NCBI GenBank assembly: GCA_964019415.1
Contig: OZ025884.1
Span: 1,824,001 to 1,888,000 of the forward strand
From: Ianthella basta
Lineage: Eukaryota; Porifera; Demospongiae; Verongiida; Ianthellidae
Direction: 5' to 3'
DNA length: 64,000 nucleotides
The translations under genes were made by a program, and so were the position numbers. The stretch's first letter is position 1. The number at the start of each line of letters is the position of its first letter. Positions 1-12,182 of this stretch are shown piece by piece. Below the pieces are notes generated by a model, which had not been told where the DNA came from, made no database searches, and worked only from the letters and a program-made list of their open reading frames with translations.

Positions 1-620
1 CTTGTTGTCCTGCTCCAGAGGAAAGATGACGGCAACTTGGATGTCACTGTCTACAGGAAGCCCACGCACACGGATCGGAACCTGGACTTTCGGTCCCACC
101 CTCCATCTCACGTCAAAAGAGGGCTGGTCAGGTGCCTGTACGACAGAGCAAGGAGCATCACCACCAGGCAGGAAAACTTACAGAAGAGTGTCACCTCACC
201 AAGGTGCTTAGACAGAACGGTTACCCCAGTAACTTCATCTAGGAGCACCGGGATGCGTGTCAGAAGGGGACACTAGAGAAGTCAGCCCTTGCAGAACATG
301 CGTGGGAGAACCACCATCCAATCAGATGGGAGGAGGCAACGGTGATTGACCAAGCCAGGACCCCCAAAGAACTGATGCTCAAGGAGGCAATCCACATCAG
401 GCTGAACCGCCCCTCCCTCAACAGGGATGGTGGGCTGAAGCTGCCTGGATGTTGGATGGCCGCCTTGAGGAAGGCAATCTCGCAACTTCCGGTGACACCC
501 TTTGATGTGGCTTCCGGTGACAGTGCATGATGAGATGCTAGGTTATAAATATGATCAGCGCTCGCGCTAGCATATCTTCGCCCTGAAGAAGACCAGAGCA
601 TCTGGTCGAAAGGTCAGCAA
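1..620 (+). pseudogene. Penelope-like retroelement, 3' fragment (RT end plus GIY-YIG remnant)
   Basis: Three pieces in different frames read like the C-terminal part of a Penelope-like polymerase. Positions 37-170 give YRKPTHTDRNLDFRSHPPSH followed by VKRGLVRCLYDRAR, typical of the end of the RT region. Positions 187-240 give HLTKVLRQNGYPSNFI one frame over and end in a stop. Positions 250-530 give HRDACQKGTLEKSALAEHAW and then RLNRPSLNRDGG, as in the distal part of the GIY-YIG endonuclease. The catalytic GIY..YIG segment expected between the last two pieces is missing, so there is an internal deletion as well as frameshifts. It runs off the left edge. Family assignment is by motif recognition. 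The copy is clearly not functional. Confidence 0.75.
583..615 (+). ncRNA. hammerhead-ribozyme-like motif in the Penelope 3' region
   Basis: CTGAAGA (583-589) fits the hammerhead core CUGANGA. It is followed by a perfect 6-bp stem, GACCAG (591-596) with CTGGTC (602-607) around a 5-nt loop, then GAAA (608-611) and GGTC (612-615), which offers a GUC cleavage triplet. One unpaired A sits before the stem, and I could not define helix I with certainty. Hammerheads are known in the terminal regions of Penelope-like elements, which is where this lies. Activity is inferred, not shown. Confidence 0.45.
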
Positions 621-704
621 GGCTTTCAACCCTGTTGTGAAGCTGGTATTAGAGAACCAACCCTTTCTGATGCCTGAGCCAGCTGAGAAGCCCTCACTTC
701 ATTA

Positions 705-2211
705 CACCCCTTTCATACGAACCATTTAACCCGGGTTAGCACATTCACATTTAGGGTCAAAGCCGGGTCAAACCTGGTTATCATCCGGGTTCTAACCCTG
801 CTTGCGAGGTGGGTTTGACCCACATTTATCCGGGTTAAAAATGGCGATGTGTCAGTAGACTTGGCAAATGAATGGTCAAGGCTCTTTTTGAGCAGATAGT
901 CGGATGCAACCATCTGTGCAGAGCTACTGGGATCGTATGGAAATGATTTCTCCTTCGGTAAGATCGAGGGTGAGCCGGGCAACTCACACATGGGTTGGGT
1001 GCCCACTTAGAACCCGCTGATTATGCTTTGCACACATTGCGCTACTGCTGTCAGTCATCTTCTAGTTTGGCCGGGCATAAGGCCCTCCAGCGCAGCAAGC
1101 AAAAGGCTATCAAACAAGTATTTCGAGTTAAAAAACTCGTGGGGCGCCAGGGCGCCCCTGAACCTCAAACTACTTGCTAGCAATTTTCCCATGTACGTTC
1201 AGTAAATCAGATAGTTGGGGGTACAGTATTGTTGTTGGCCTGAAAGATACATCAAGATACACTAGACCGTTGGGTTTGCAAGAGTTTCAAGTCTCCAGAG
1301 CAGCCAGTCATATCCAGTGAAAGCACCCCTACCAAACTGTCAAATGGTTGCCTACTGCTTTTTGATCTATATGACATTCTGAATGAGCAATTGTTACTTT
1401 GTGCCTGGAGGAGGAGTGTGCTGGCTGAAAGGCTACCCTATGATGACTCTATGAGCGAATCATGGCTATAATTATGCGTCATGATTCGCTGGTCTCCCAT
1501 TATTGGCCTATGGCTCACTAGACTTCTGTTGTATTTAGGGCTGTACCTCGCAGAAAAACAGTTAAGTAAGCTTCCTACCACAATAATATTACTTAAACAT
1601 GTTCTAGAAACACTTTGCGTTCTTTGGATACACGGCGAAATCTAAAGAAAGATGATTTTGAACCTAGCAAACAGAAAGCGTCGAGCGCGCGGCCATTTTA
1701 CAATGTCCTTCAGTGATAATTGGAGCTGTATCTCGCAGAAGAGACGTTCCTTAGGCTTTTTATTAGTATCACTCTATTAACACATGTTTATGACCACATT
1801 TCGTCCGATTCAAACACGGCGAAACGTCATTAGAGAGGATTTAAAGCTTTGTAAAGAACGACTTGAGCGCCACCATTTGCAATGACAGAAATATATACAG
1901 TGCAAGTTACAATATACACCACTAATCTAAAGTAAATAATATAATATAATATAATATAAATAAATAAATAAATAAATAATTCCCAGGAGGGTTGGCAGCC
2001 TATATATATATATACGAACATGAAGCCATACGAATACCTAAAAGTGAAAACAATATAGGGGCGCCCCAAAAATGCGGTGATTGTTCGCCATTTTATAACT
2101 CGGGTTTGGTATCCAAACATTGTGAGGTCGCCATGTGAACGCCAATCCATGTTGAACCCAGATTCAACCTGGATCACAATTCCGGATTAAGTGGTCTGTG
2201 TGAAAGTGTTG
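705..2211. mobile_element. 1.5 kb DNA transposon with imperfect terminal inverted repeats, non-autonomous
   Basis: The left end (CACCCCTTTCATACGAACCA, continuing to ACCCGG) matches the reverse complement of the right end (CAACACTTTCACACAGACCA, continuing to ATCCGG) with scattered mismatches over about 30 bp. No transposase ORF is visible. Inside, two related segments of about 170 bp lie in tandem (about 1530-1700 and 1725-1890): each starts with 'GCTGTA(C/T)CTCGCAGAA' and contains 'CACGGCGAAA'. An AT-rich tract (1930-1980) and a short TA run (2001-2013) follow. I could not read a convincing target-site duplication, so the superfamily is left open. Confidence 0.55.
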
Positions 2212-4384
2212 TTAGTAAGCCTCTGAATAAAATCAGTGACAACATGTAGCCCCATGACAGGCCTATGTGGGGTTTAAGGTAAGATTGATGCAATGTGCAC
2301 CTTGTCTGCTGTCATTCAGTCGGGGTATCTTTGCACAAGGGGGTCCGCTACCTGAGGATCCTGATACATCTGCACACAATCATAAGGAAAAGTATGCAAA
2401 ACACTGAACAGTAACACATGTACTGTGTGCTTGCTGGGCAGGAGTGGAATCATATTATGCAGAGGCAGCGAAATGGAAGGTAGACCAGGAGGCAATCCCC
2501 TCTCCAACTCTGATGGCAGGGGGTTTAGCCACCCAAGAGGTGTCTATGGGATATAGACCTCGAAGCTCGAGGGTGCGAAGTGCCCAAATGCTGAGTGGTC
2601 TAAATCCCATAGACATCGACTGGTTGGCATTTAAGTGATAAATCCCAACTAATTGGCTAGCAAAATGGCTTAGATACTCTTCCTAGTGATGTCCTTAGCA
2701 ACAAGTTTGTTCAAAAGTAAACCAATTGCAAACATCTAGTAGGTCCATGTACCATGACAATACTACAAGTTATTTTGTGTTTATTGCAGTATAAAATGGC
2801 ATGTTTTCTATGGAGATGATGTCACTGGGCTCTATCAGATGTCACGTTTGTGGCATCTATTTAGGAATGTGCCCGGTTCAAAAAGGCGTCTCCTATCTTA
2901 ATGTATTAGGGTGCTTCAGCGTAACTTGCCAAACGGCAGTGGCAAAGAACAATTAAAGGCCACAGATAGGCTTCATTGATGTATTGACGATGGCAGCATA
3001 TCCAAAGCAACCCAGAGTGCACATTAGAGAAAAGCGTCATAGGCTGCTCATACCCCATTTGTTCTTTTCATAAATTATTCTTATGAATGCCCGCCCTTCG
3101 GGTGGGTTCCCAGTCTAGGGTTGGTAATTGAAGTGTTCAACCAATCAAAACTGTCCATTTAATTGGAAGCATTCCGTAGACTCGTTCCATAAAACTCCGT
3201 ACGTACGGAATTTACTTATATTAATCCATTTCGTCTAAAGAAGTCCAGCGCCAAAGGTGGTAACCACCTTAGGTCACCCCCTGTATTGCCGAGATATACT
3301 CTTCCAAGCTTGGTGAAGATTGGTGGAAAATTGAAGGAGGAGTTTCTGGACAACGAAACTCGATCTTTTCCCTATTTGTTAGATATGGCAGCAACCGTAA
3401 AAGTGGCAAGAACTCGAATGGAACGGTGTTAAACCAAGTTTTGGCTGGGTGAGGTTACTGACGCTAGGCCTCTTCATAATCCTACCTAGCTTCGCGACGT
3501 TCTGTCCAGAATTGAAGGAGTATATCCCAGACAACGAAAATGTGCATTACATTTATTATAATAAGATTATTCTCCTTCCCACCAAATTTTTGCGCGCTCC
3601 TAGCGCACGACACAGGGCACCTATGGACCCAAGTTGTGTACAAGGACTTACGTATAAACGTGAAGGGCAAATATCAGAGCGCCAGTGGCAATCCAATAAG
3701 TACAGCACTGGAGTGGGTGGGAAGTTTGTCTTCCCTGTATACTACCCCACTGCCGCTATTTTGTTGTGCTTGCATGTACATATAACCGTTATGGTAACAC
3801 AGCAGCCAGTTCATCTAGAGTAGCATAACTGTCAATGTACTGCATAGTCTTCATCTAATTTAAGAAAGGGATATTACTCAGCGCAGTTATTAATGTAATG
3901 TAGCTATTGTCGTTTGGATATGCACAAACTGTACAAACTAGTGTATAAAAATTCTTTTAGAATTAAAAGAGATTTAGGAATGGCCAGTAGAAAAAGCAGA
4001 GAAGCAAGCAACAATATCTCAACACCATGATGAACCACATTTCCATGGAGTTCACCCTGCATTCCTAATTTCCTTCTACAGCTGCAGGGACACAAAGTGG
4101 TAGCTAGCTAGTCCAATGCACGCATGTAGCGACATTTATTGATAGACATCCCATGCACTCTGTACGCAGGATGTCTATCAATACATAGAGCCTGGAGACA
4201 TCATCTCACAGCATCAAACAGTCTATGAGATTTAGGAACAGCGAATACACACCTGTTACCATGGAAGTCAGACCCCAGGTTAGTTGTTGGAATGCATTTG
4301 TCAGCTACATTGACTGTAAAATGAAGTGGAATGCAGCTTCCACATTCATGCAAACAGTCCACCTCAGTGACTGCTCCCCCCACA
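2212..4384. other. gene-free interval
   Basis: No ORF here shows coding character or recognisable domains. The longest, 3449-3823 (+), has no splice context or family resemblance. No strong repeat was recognised apart from short AT-rich stretches. It lies beyond the 3' end of the minus-strand Roc-COR gene and may hold its 3' UTR near 4384. Confidence 0.4.
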
Positions 4385-7300
4385 TTAATACACCATGTAC
4401 AGTCCAAGGAATGTCCTACAGAAGAACGGATGCCTACCTTGGTCATAGAGCAATGCTGCAATTTCTGGAGGACAATCATCCCGCCACACACCTCCCCCTG
4501 GTAGTAAGCACTGCATTTCACAGCATCCGTCTTGACTGTGGATAATCTTAGCTAGGTGTGACGGATGTGTCTCACGTCTCCCACAAGTACACTGGCATGC
4601 AACTGTGACATCAAGCGATGTGCGATAGATCCTCTTATAAGTGGCTTCCATTGCATCCTTGAAGTCGCTTACGATCTTCTGACATTCGTCTGGAGATGAC
4701 CTCCTCTTATTCGCAGGATTTAGCGAAATGGTGATGTGATCCATTTTGTCCATTACCATCACATTGTATGCAAATCGCATCTTCTTACAGGGGGAAGGTT
4801 GGACGCTAAATACGGCTACATCACGAAACAGGCATTTCTCAGGGTCTGTGTTCTCTTGAATCTTGTAGCCATTCCCTTCTGCTTGCACAATCAAATGAGG
4901 AAAAATCCCACGAGGCACATAATGAAACTGTTTATCATCAGCTAGCTGGAGACAAAACGTGAAAGCCAGTGATGGAAATTGGGCACCAGCACATTCAAGA
5001 GGTTCCTTGTTGCAAGCAGGAAGGGCAGAAGGTATGAAATAGGTAGGTCTACCAGTGTCTGCTCTTTCACAGGTCACAGGGACAGGCTTTGCCGCAAGCC
5101 CCCAGTGAACTAGCCGCTCCAGGAGGTAGGAGTGAAAGCCAGTGTAGGAGCCCAACTGGTCTGGAATGCCAAGATGACCACAGGTATTTGTATCAAGTCT
5201 GCCATTGCTTTGAAGCTCCATCAGACTTTCTCTTGCTGCTGGTTCCATCTCGGTCTCCTCCAGGTCACGAAATGCTATTTCTAGTATTTTAGTCACCTGT
5301 TGGTACAGCACATCAGGGTTGGTGAAGACTGGCTTGTCATCTGGCGTCCACTGACTGCCTAGGGTGAATTCCTGGTCAAAGTATGGGAAAGAAAAGATGC
5401 CAAGAAGATGAAATGTGCGAACCATGGCTCGGAACTCGGCAGGACTGGCAACAAGGTTCTCCCGTTGGCAAAGATCTTGAAGGTCGGCAAAGGGGAGAAC
5501 GTGCAGATCTTCGTTTACTGACCAGAAGATCAGCTGACAAAAAAACCATGAAATGGGAAGTCGGAGCTTGTACATGCATCCTGCTCGATCAACCTCTTTT
5601 CGTATGGAATGCACCCCTTGACAAGCTCGGTCTGTGCTCTCTACTGCAAACAGCTTCATACCTGTTTGTGCACAGTGAAGAACCTTCTTCCAGAGAGGCA
5701 GATAGCTACATTCATTCACCAGCTTCCCATTTTCTGAGGCAATGGCCTCCTTCTCCCTCTTCCTTGTGCCAACCACTAGCACAGGCAGCACATCTGGTGA
5801 CTTACTGATAGAATTGCCAAACCAACGGTACAGTTCCCCTTCCATTGTAATGAACTTCTGCTTGCAGTCGTGGAGGGTCAAAAGGGAGTCCTTGACTATG
5901 GACAGGTTTGACTGCTTCTCATTGGGCAAATCCTTGGTAGGGAATTCTCTCCTTCGGTATGTGATCTTAGGCTTAGCATCCAGCCCTTTCTTCTTATCTT
6001 CATCTTCATCCTTCATGTTGTACACCAGGAAGTACACGGCCCGGGAGGTAGCAATTACAGGGTGGAAGTCAAAGAAAGCAGGTTGGCCACCACTGTCAAT
6101 CAAGTGGATAATACGCATTTTTTGCAGGCCTTTGACCTCTGTCGGATCTGCCTCTTTCAACCCTTCTTCTACACTTGCCCTGTATGCTGCAAAGGACTCC
6201 TGCAAGGCCTTTTTACTCTCTACCCTGTCTCCACAAGGAGCACTAAGACTACTGCCTTCTTGCGTACCAGTTGGTACTGTCTGAAACTTCTGCTCCAACT
6301 CCGGCGCTAATACCTCACTTCTGGGTGCAGCTGATGTAGATTCAGTGAAATTCTTCTCCTTCACAGTTGTGTGAATGGACTTGCGCAACCTCTCTTGTGT
6401 TAGTGGCTCCCATGAGGTATCCCCATGGACGTAGCGCTGCATGACTACCTCAGCTCCTGTGGACATTGGGGTGCTTTCACTGATGGCATCAAATCTGCCA
6501 GCAAGAGCTTCCTTGAGTTGTGTCTTCCCGGCTTCAGGGGGACCTAGGGTGACACACTTTACAATTTCAACTTCAACAGATCCTTTGGCAAGAGCTGTGT
6601 CAAGGGATGTCTTGAAATCTAAAAAGGAAGAAGTACAATGCGTACTACATATATACTGGTATACTCCATGTGAAATGAACACACCATCATGCATGCATAC
6701 GTAAGTTAATGTACAGTCATGTATAATGCTGAGTGATATGCAGTATCATCAATGACATTATTGCACTAGTGAAATTACTATAGGGACAGTTACAGTACAT
6801 CGGGTTTCCTCCTATAAACCCATACTTCGTTCACTGTCAGGAGGGATATGCTGGCTTTATGTAGCTATAGCTACAGCTACCCACACCACGGGTGGTCTGG
6901 ATGTAGCTATGGTCCCTACGTACAAGAGATTTGCACCATATCTACATAGTTACGCCCCTGATGTAGGGTGTGGAGTGGAACTGGAAGTGGCAGCTAGCTA
7001 AAGCGCTGGCCGGAAGCAACCGCACAGTAATAGCAAATGGCTGTCAAATGGCACGACCACGGATGACCTTCGATAACGGCACACAGACGAACGCTAGTCA
7101 AAGCTAGTCTTGTATTCACCTTCAAACAGTCATCTGACTGCGCTGTGGAACTACTGAATCAAGCTGAAGGAGGATTAGGCGAATAACGGTGGCCAAAGCG
7201 TGTGGTGACGTCAGCATAAAATGGCGTCTTTCTACCAGGAATGCCTCCCTAACTTCTGGAAACCTCCATTTGTGAGCTTGCTCGCAGAGTCATCTAACCT

Positions 7301-9491
7301 AAAGAAGGCACTTACCCGTTGAAAGCGCAGTAGAACTGTGGGTAAATTATTCACTTACTCCCTATCATACGTGCACTACGGTTGATGGTGAAGACGAAGA
7401 ATAAGACAAAACACGGGAAAAGGCGTCAGCCCTTTCTTCACAACGGCGCGCGTGGAAGTAAGGTTAGCTCTGTATACTGTACAGCCTCCCTTCCTTGTAA
7501 CCGGTTACTTGTGGCGGTTCTTACTACTGTTCAGGAGTAGCGATACTTTCCGTTTGTATTACAGCATACAAACAACCACCACCATCCCTACATGGTGGTG
7601 GCTGACAAGTGAAGTGGAGCAGTGAATGGGATGTTAACCAAAGGTGGATGCTCTCATGCCCTCATGAATGAGGTGTTAACTGGTTGGCCCCACAAGAATG
7701 ACACTGACACCAACTTCAATGCTAACAGTATTTGTGATGCTTACCATCAGTAGCCCTGGCTTTGAATTCTTCCTTGTCATCTGGACTACCCAGAGTAAAT
7801 CCTGCACAGATACAAATGTGGGACAAAGTGAATCAATGATTCTAACAGTCACTTCAAAAACATCTACAAAATACATAGTCAGTTGATATATGGTGGTCTA
7901 GTCTCACATTATATAGTCTGGTGAGCCAGCCCCTTCTCCATTGTGCAATACTATGAGGGAAAGGGTCTGGTCTAACTCCTATGAAGGTTTTGTGCAGAAT
8001 ACTGTATAGCGGGAAAATTTCGCGGAAGAAAATTTCGCGATTTAGTTCAAAACCAAACATTTCGCGGTTTTAATTTCGCGATTTCCAACCTCCAAAAGAT
8101 CCCCTTGACAGGCAAACTACTTAGTTGAAAGGAATTTTCGGGCACAGAACAGTAATATAGCACTTAAACAGCTAAATCCACTTCTGCACTTCGTGGCGGC
8201 CATCTTAATATGAGATTTGCATATAATTATACTCATTTGTGGAGAAAATTTGTGAAGGAAAATTTCGCAAATTTGGTCAAATCGTGAAAATCGCGAACAT
8301 TAAACCTCGCAAAAATTTTCCCGCTATACGGTATGACTTTCGGGAATGGCCAATAAATGCAACAATTTCACTTGAATACAATTATAATGATAGTCTGTGT
8401 TGAAGCACTAGTGCTGGCTAGCCTTTGGTAATTTACCATACTCCCCGTTCTAGTTAGCTATCGTTCATTCCATCATTAACTCATGACTTATTATGACTGT
8501 TCTTTTGTTAGCCAGCTATTCATTCATTCATTCTATCAATCATCTATTTCCCATTTGCTGTTTTGTTTAGTCTGCCCTGTCCTTGCTTAATTGTGTGTGT
8601 GTATTGTTTCTGTCATGTCCTTCAATGGGCGCATAGTAGTCCTCTGGGCTAGTGGCTATCCAGTTTAAATAAGAATTCAATTCAATTCAATTCAATTCAA
8701 TGTCAGCATCGGGGGAGCAATCCTTTATCAGTGTAACGTACACTAATTTATGCACAGCTTCTGGTCTTCTTACTATAAAGATGTCCACTGGACATTTGAA
8801 TGCAGCAAATGATTAACACTGCATCTGCAACAAAACTCTCCACACAGACTGTTGTCAGTTCACCTCACCAGCTAACACATATCTCATCAACAACTACATT
8901 AGACAAGGTATGTCATCTGTGCTCACTCACACACAACACCTACCTTTGGCTAGTCTTTGCTTCATCTCCAGGCCCAAAGCATTCATCCTTGAGTTGCCCT
9001 CGTAATCAATGAGAATGTTGCAGAGTGTCAATAAGGCCTCTTTGGTGCACTTGTTTTTGAGGCAATTGTGCAGATCTTGGTTCTTCTGTCTCCTACCATC
9101 AATCTTTCTGATTCTCATCTGATCACCATTGCTAATAATATTTTGATGCTCAAGATCAAAAATGATTTCATCTGCATCCACATCGTCAATGAAACGCTGC
9201 CAGAAGTCATCAAGGACTTGTTTAGCTGCATATATATGGGGGAAAGGGAAGTGACTAACTTCAGAATAGCTGTCAGCTACACAAAACTAACAAAACTGCC
9301 AACGGCGTGTGGAGTGAGGCAATTGTAATTTCAACCAACCCTGGCGTGTGTTAGCTTCTGGAGTGGCTAGTGGCTGCGGTTCATGGACATCTTGTGGGAG
9401 TGGGTGAACTTTGCGTGACTCATCCTTAGTTGCACTCCCTTCCTTCTTACGAATCTTGCTAGGGGGTCCCTCCATTGGTGTGTGAACACAG
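4385..9491 (-). CDS. CARD-Roc-COR (ROCO-type) receptor-like GTPase, four coding exons
   Basis: Predicted join: 9475-9340, 9225-8944, 7801-7745, 6618-4385. All junctions have GT/AG and matching phase 1; the sum is 2709 nt, or 902 aa. A splice acceptor precedes the ATG at 9491. Residues about 1-46 are a charged leader (MEGPPSKIRKK). Residues about 47-139 are a CARD-like death fold (KQVLDDFWQ...DEIIFDLEHQNII). Exon 3 is a 19-codon linker. The long exon has a Roc GTPase with P-loop GPPEAGKT (DNA about 6544-6521), switch DSGGQPAFFD (about 6100) and VLVVGTRKREK in the G4 position (about 5770). A COR-like helical region follows and the tail is Cys-rich. The standard NKxD is replaced by TRKR. The likely role is cytosolic immune or death-fold signalling, inferred from the architecture. 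The leader and CARD exons are near copies of those of the NLR genes in this window. The C-terminal end may differ if further splicing occurs. Confidence 0.8.
6619..7744 (-). other. intron 3 of the CARD-Roc-COR gene
   Basis: The acceptor before 6618 is TTCTTCCTTTTTAG and the donor after 7745 is GTAAGC. I see no further exon. A 'AAAATGGCGTC' sequence near 7219 resembles a YY1-type promoter motif, but nothing else supports transcription starting here. Confidence 0.55.
8002..8331. mobile_element. 330 bp MITE with TA target duplication, in intron 2 of the CARD-Roc-COR gene
   Basis: The left end CTGTATAGCGGGAAAATTT and the right end (reverse complement CCGTATAGCGGGAAAATTT) are inverted repeats with one mismatch over 19 bp. 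TA flanks both sides (8000-8001, 8332-8333). The interior is rich in TTTCGCG words. It has no ORF. TA duplication suggests Tc1/mariner-type mobilisation. More decayed relatives with similar ends lie in the cyclophilin introns. Confidence 0.75.
8672..8700. repeat. (TTCAA)n microsatellite
   Basis: About five perfect copies of a 5-bp unit lie in intron 2 of the CARD-Roc-COR gene. Confidence 0.9.
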
Positions 9492-9745
9492 CTATGTGAG
9501 AAGGGAGAGAACAGATGTCAGTGGAGGCCACTTCACTGCTAAGTGACTCGTGTGCATGGACTACTCAGGAACAGCTTCTCACTACGTCAGCCAACACATT
9601 GACTCCTGCGCTAACTGCGCACAAAATAGTTCTGAACAATAAAGGGAAGCTGTTCTATTGCGTACAGGTGAAATGCGCCGCCGTGTTCGGAATCGCCCTA
9701 CCCTACCTTATAGTTACAGTAGTAACAACTTAATAGAATACGTTA

Positions 9746-9850
9746 GTTCACTTACATGGGCAGGTAGTGGCTGAGTTGGTGAGCGAGAGAAGGAGATGGA
9801 TCCCCACAAACTCTCCTCAAAGCGGGTACTAGGCTAGATTGGAATGCACG
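9746..9850 (-). promoter_or_regulatory. shared untranslated leader with splice donor, Roc-COR copy
   Basis: On the minus strand, CTCAGCCACTAC is followed by a donor GTAAGTGAAC (exon end about 9756). The same block occurs upstream of NLR1 (exon end 20519), ARL2 (44086), NLR3 (58690) and ARL3 (62172). A splice acceptor (CTTCTCACATAG, at 9492) precedes the first coding exon, so this is probably a non-coding exon 1. An E-box in TGCACGTGACTAAA lies just outside (about 9844-9857). It recurs near 44199 and 62260 between the divergent gene pairs. Confidence 0.55.
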
Positions 9851-9894
9851 TGACTAAATGGGGATTCACCCATCAACCACTGCCACTGAATAAA

Positions 9895-10310
9895 GGTATC
9901 CCGTGCAGAGAGACGCAAAATCCTTCGAACTCCAGAGCCCTTACTACAAGGAAGACACAGGAACAACCATTCCTACTCCTGTGAGTACCTGTCTCATCGC
10001 CTGGCTCCAGTAAAGGCGGTGGTTCTTGCTCCGTGGAGTTGTCTAGTGGGGATAGGACCGGGCTTGCTCAACTGTCTTATCGGGCGAGTACCAGCCGATT
10101 AAGTTCTGATTGTGTGCTATTACTGGTGTTGTGTTAGTGCATGTGTGTGTCTATGCGCTGGGAGACTGTTTGAAGCATATCGCTGTAGTTGAAAGCGGTC
10201 ACTTCAGCCGTGGTTGTTGGCAGTATCCTCTAGAGCAGTTCTGTCAGACTGCGCTAAGCAGGCAGTCACCACTCGTTGTATGGTACAGGAATATCACCAG
10301 GTGAAGTTTT
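9895..10310 (+). repeat. conserved leader segment, copy A (of five)
   Basis: A block of about 410 bp upstream of the cyclophilin exons recurs near 26590-27010, 30893-31168, 44268-44672 and 62330-62737. It contains ACTCCTGTGAGTACC and ends at a possible donor CACCAG|GTGAAG (about 10301). A frame stays open over its last 190 bp in every copy (AVVESGHFSR, CQTALSRQS), but the copies are too similar for that to mean much. It may be the 5' UTR or promoter of the cyclophilin. I do not recognise a protein. Confidence 0.5.
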
Positions 10311-11228
10311 GACCACTCTGTGATGGATTTGGGCTGGTGTGTGTGTTGGGGAGAGAGGAGAGAGGGTAGCTAGCTACATGTGTGAGGTTGTGTGTGTGTG
10401 CATTGACATAATGTGTAGTCGTATTTAGTTGAGTCCCTTCTGTGTGGTACACACGTGCCCTGTCTGGTCCAATTCCTCTCCTTGTAAGAGTTGTGTGTGC
10501 ACACTGTACAATGCACAGCCCGCACACCACACAACGCACAGTGGTCACAGACATATCGGCCTACTCTGGTGTGTGCATGTGGTGACTTGATATCATTGTT
10601 GAATGTGCTGTGTAATATTGTGAAGGGTCTTGCAATTGTATTGAGAGTCCCCATACTTATTGTAGTGTAGCTCTCCATCATTGTGTCCCTCTCTATAGCT
10701 GTGGGTGGCCATGCTGCTGCTGTGTTGGTGGTGACCTTGTTCAGTGTCTGGTGTAGGCTCAATTCCTCTGTTGGCTCTTACAGTATGGGCCCGGGGGCTC
10801 TTACTGTGTGTGTTACATATTCTGTGGCAATTGTCAGTGTTGTGTGTTACACCACACGGTTGTTCCTCCTGGTGTTGTGTTAGGTGGTGACTTGACCAAG
10901 GGAGACGGCACTGGAGGTGAGTGTAGTCCAGGTGGAATGTACCAGTTGATGCACATCTAATCCAATTCCACCTTACTGATGATATGGCCCATGAAACATG
11001 TTTGTGTTAAACTGTGAATAACTTGTGTGCATGTGCCCCAAACTGTCCCAAAGGTATCTGAATGGAGAATGTCACTGTGTACAGTGGCCATATGGGGATC
11101 TCCCCTCTGTTTACAGCCACCCTGATCACTAGCTATTAGAGAGAACCAACCCAGTGCCCACACACAACACACTCACTGTAGTAAAACATGTACCGTAAAT
11201 CTCACAATTTGATAATTTTTCAAGATTG

Positions 11229-11730
11229 CTGTATAGTGGGAAATAGTATTATTGCCGGGCACAAAATTTGGTGGATTTGCCGCAAAAAGCTTTTGGTGGG
11301 TTTGAATTTATTGGATTCTGAGTCCTAAATACCAACGATGTGTCACAGAATATGCTGACAATGAATGTCATTACAGCAGCAACTCTGCAGGGTACCTTCC
11401 AATCTTAGCTCTCTATTCAGAGGAGTAGCCAATGTAGCTGCCACAAGTTGCACTGCACTTCCTTATGGCCTTGATTCGCTTCCTCATCAAGCACTAGAGC
11501 ATGTCCCTCACAACGTGCATGTTTGTTCACCTCTGTAGATATTCAGGTCCATGTCAACTGCAAACGTATGCTTAGCTTCATGTAACAGAGCTGACCTGCA
11601 CTAGACTGTAGCTACACAACATACTGTGTATAGGGACGGTAATATTGGTGAGGAATTGAATTTGGTTGAATTTCAGAACGCTGCCAAAACACCAAATATA
11701 AACCCCGCCAATATTTTCCACTGTTCAGTA
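11229..11730. mobile_element. decayed MITE in the cyclophilin intron
   Basis: CTGTATAGTGGGAAATA at the left and the inverted ATTTTCCACTGTTCAGTAT at the right resemble the ends of the 8002-8331 MITE family. The interior has CCGGGCACAAAATTTGGTGG-type words. The same sequence occurs in copies B (about 32093-32600), C (about 45600-46100) and D, so it was inserted before the tandem duplication. Confidence 0.4.
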
Positions 11731-12039
11731 TGTGAAATTTATAAAACAATAATTAGATTCCTAGGACTTGAATTGTATTCATGACTCATCATGGATTAAG
11801 CTCCCTAACTGTATGTTAGCACACTGTGTCTTCACTGCTGCACCTGCAGGCAAGAGCCTCTATGGGGAAAGGTTACGTTTCCAGATGAGAACTTTAAGTT
11901 GAAGCACTACGGCCCGGGTTGGCTGAGCATGGCCAACGCTGGCAAGGACACCAACGGGTCCCAGTTCTTCATCACCACTGTGAAGACACCTTGGCTGGAT
12001 GGGAGACATGTTGTGTTTGGGAAGGTCATTAATGAGATG

Positions 12040-12182
12040 GTGAGTGGGGAGAGGAAGAGAAGGGAGAGGGCCGGAGGGGAGGGGAGGGGAGGAGGCGGAG
12101 GCAAGGTGGAGGGGAGGGGAGAGGAGGGGATGGGAGGGAGAGTGTGTGTGAACATTACACGTGTGTTCCCTTCCCTGCTAAG
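12040..12182 (+). repeat. G-rich (GGGGA/GGAGG) intron tract, cyclophilin A
   Basis: The short intron between the last two exons is made largely of runs such as GGAGGGGAGGGGAGGAGG on the sense strand. Copies B (32900-33005) and C (46410-46505) keep it with different lengths. It could form a G-quadruplex in the pre-mRNA. Confidence 0.7.

Noticed and set aside
3449-3823. 124-residue plus-strand ORF
   Set aside because: No family resemblance, no splice context, and mixed low-complexity sequence. Length alone is within chance for the interval.
4201-4545. ORFs on both strands overlapping the Roc-COR 3' end
   Set aside because: The minus one is in a different frame from the Roc-COR exon, and the plus one is its shadow. 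The main frame is better supported by its length and continuity to 4385.
10370-10762. 130-residue minus-strand ORF, open in four copies (31236-31622, 44786-45130, 62807-63193)
   Set aside because: It lies antisense within the cyclophilin intron. The copies are so similar that an open frame is not evidence of coding, and no domain is recognisable. A transcript would change this view.
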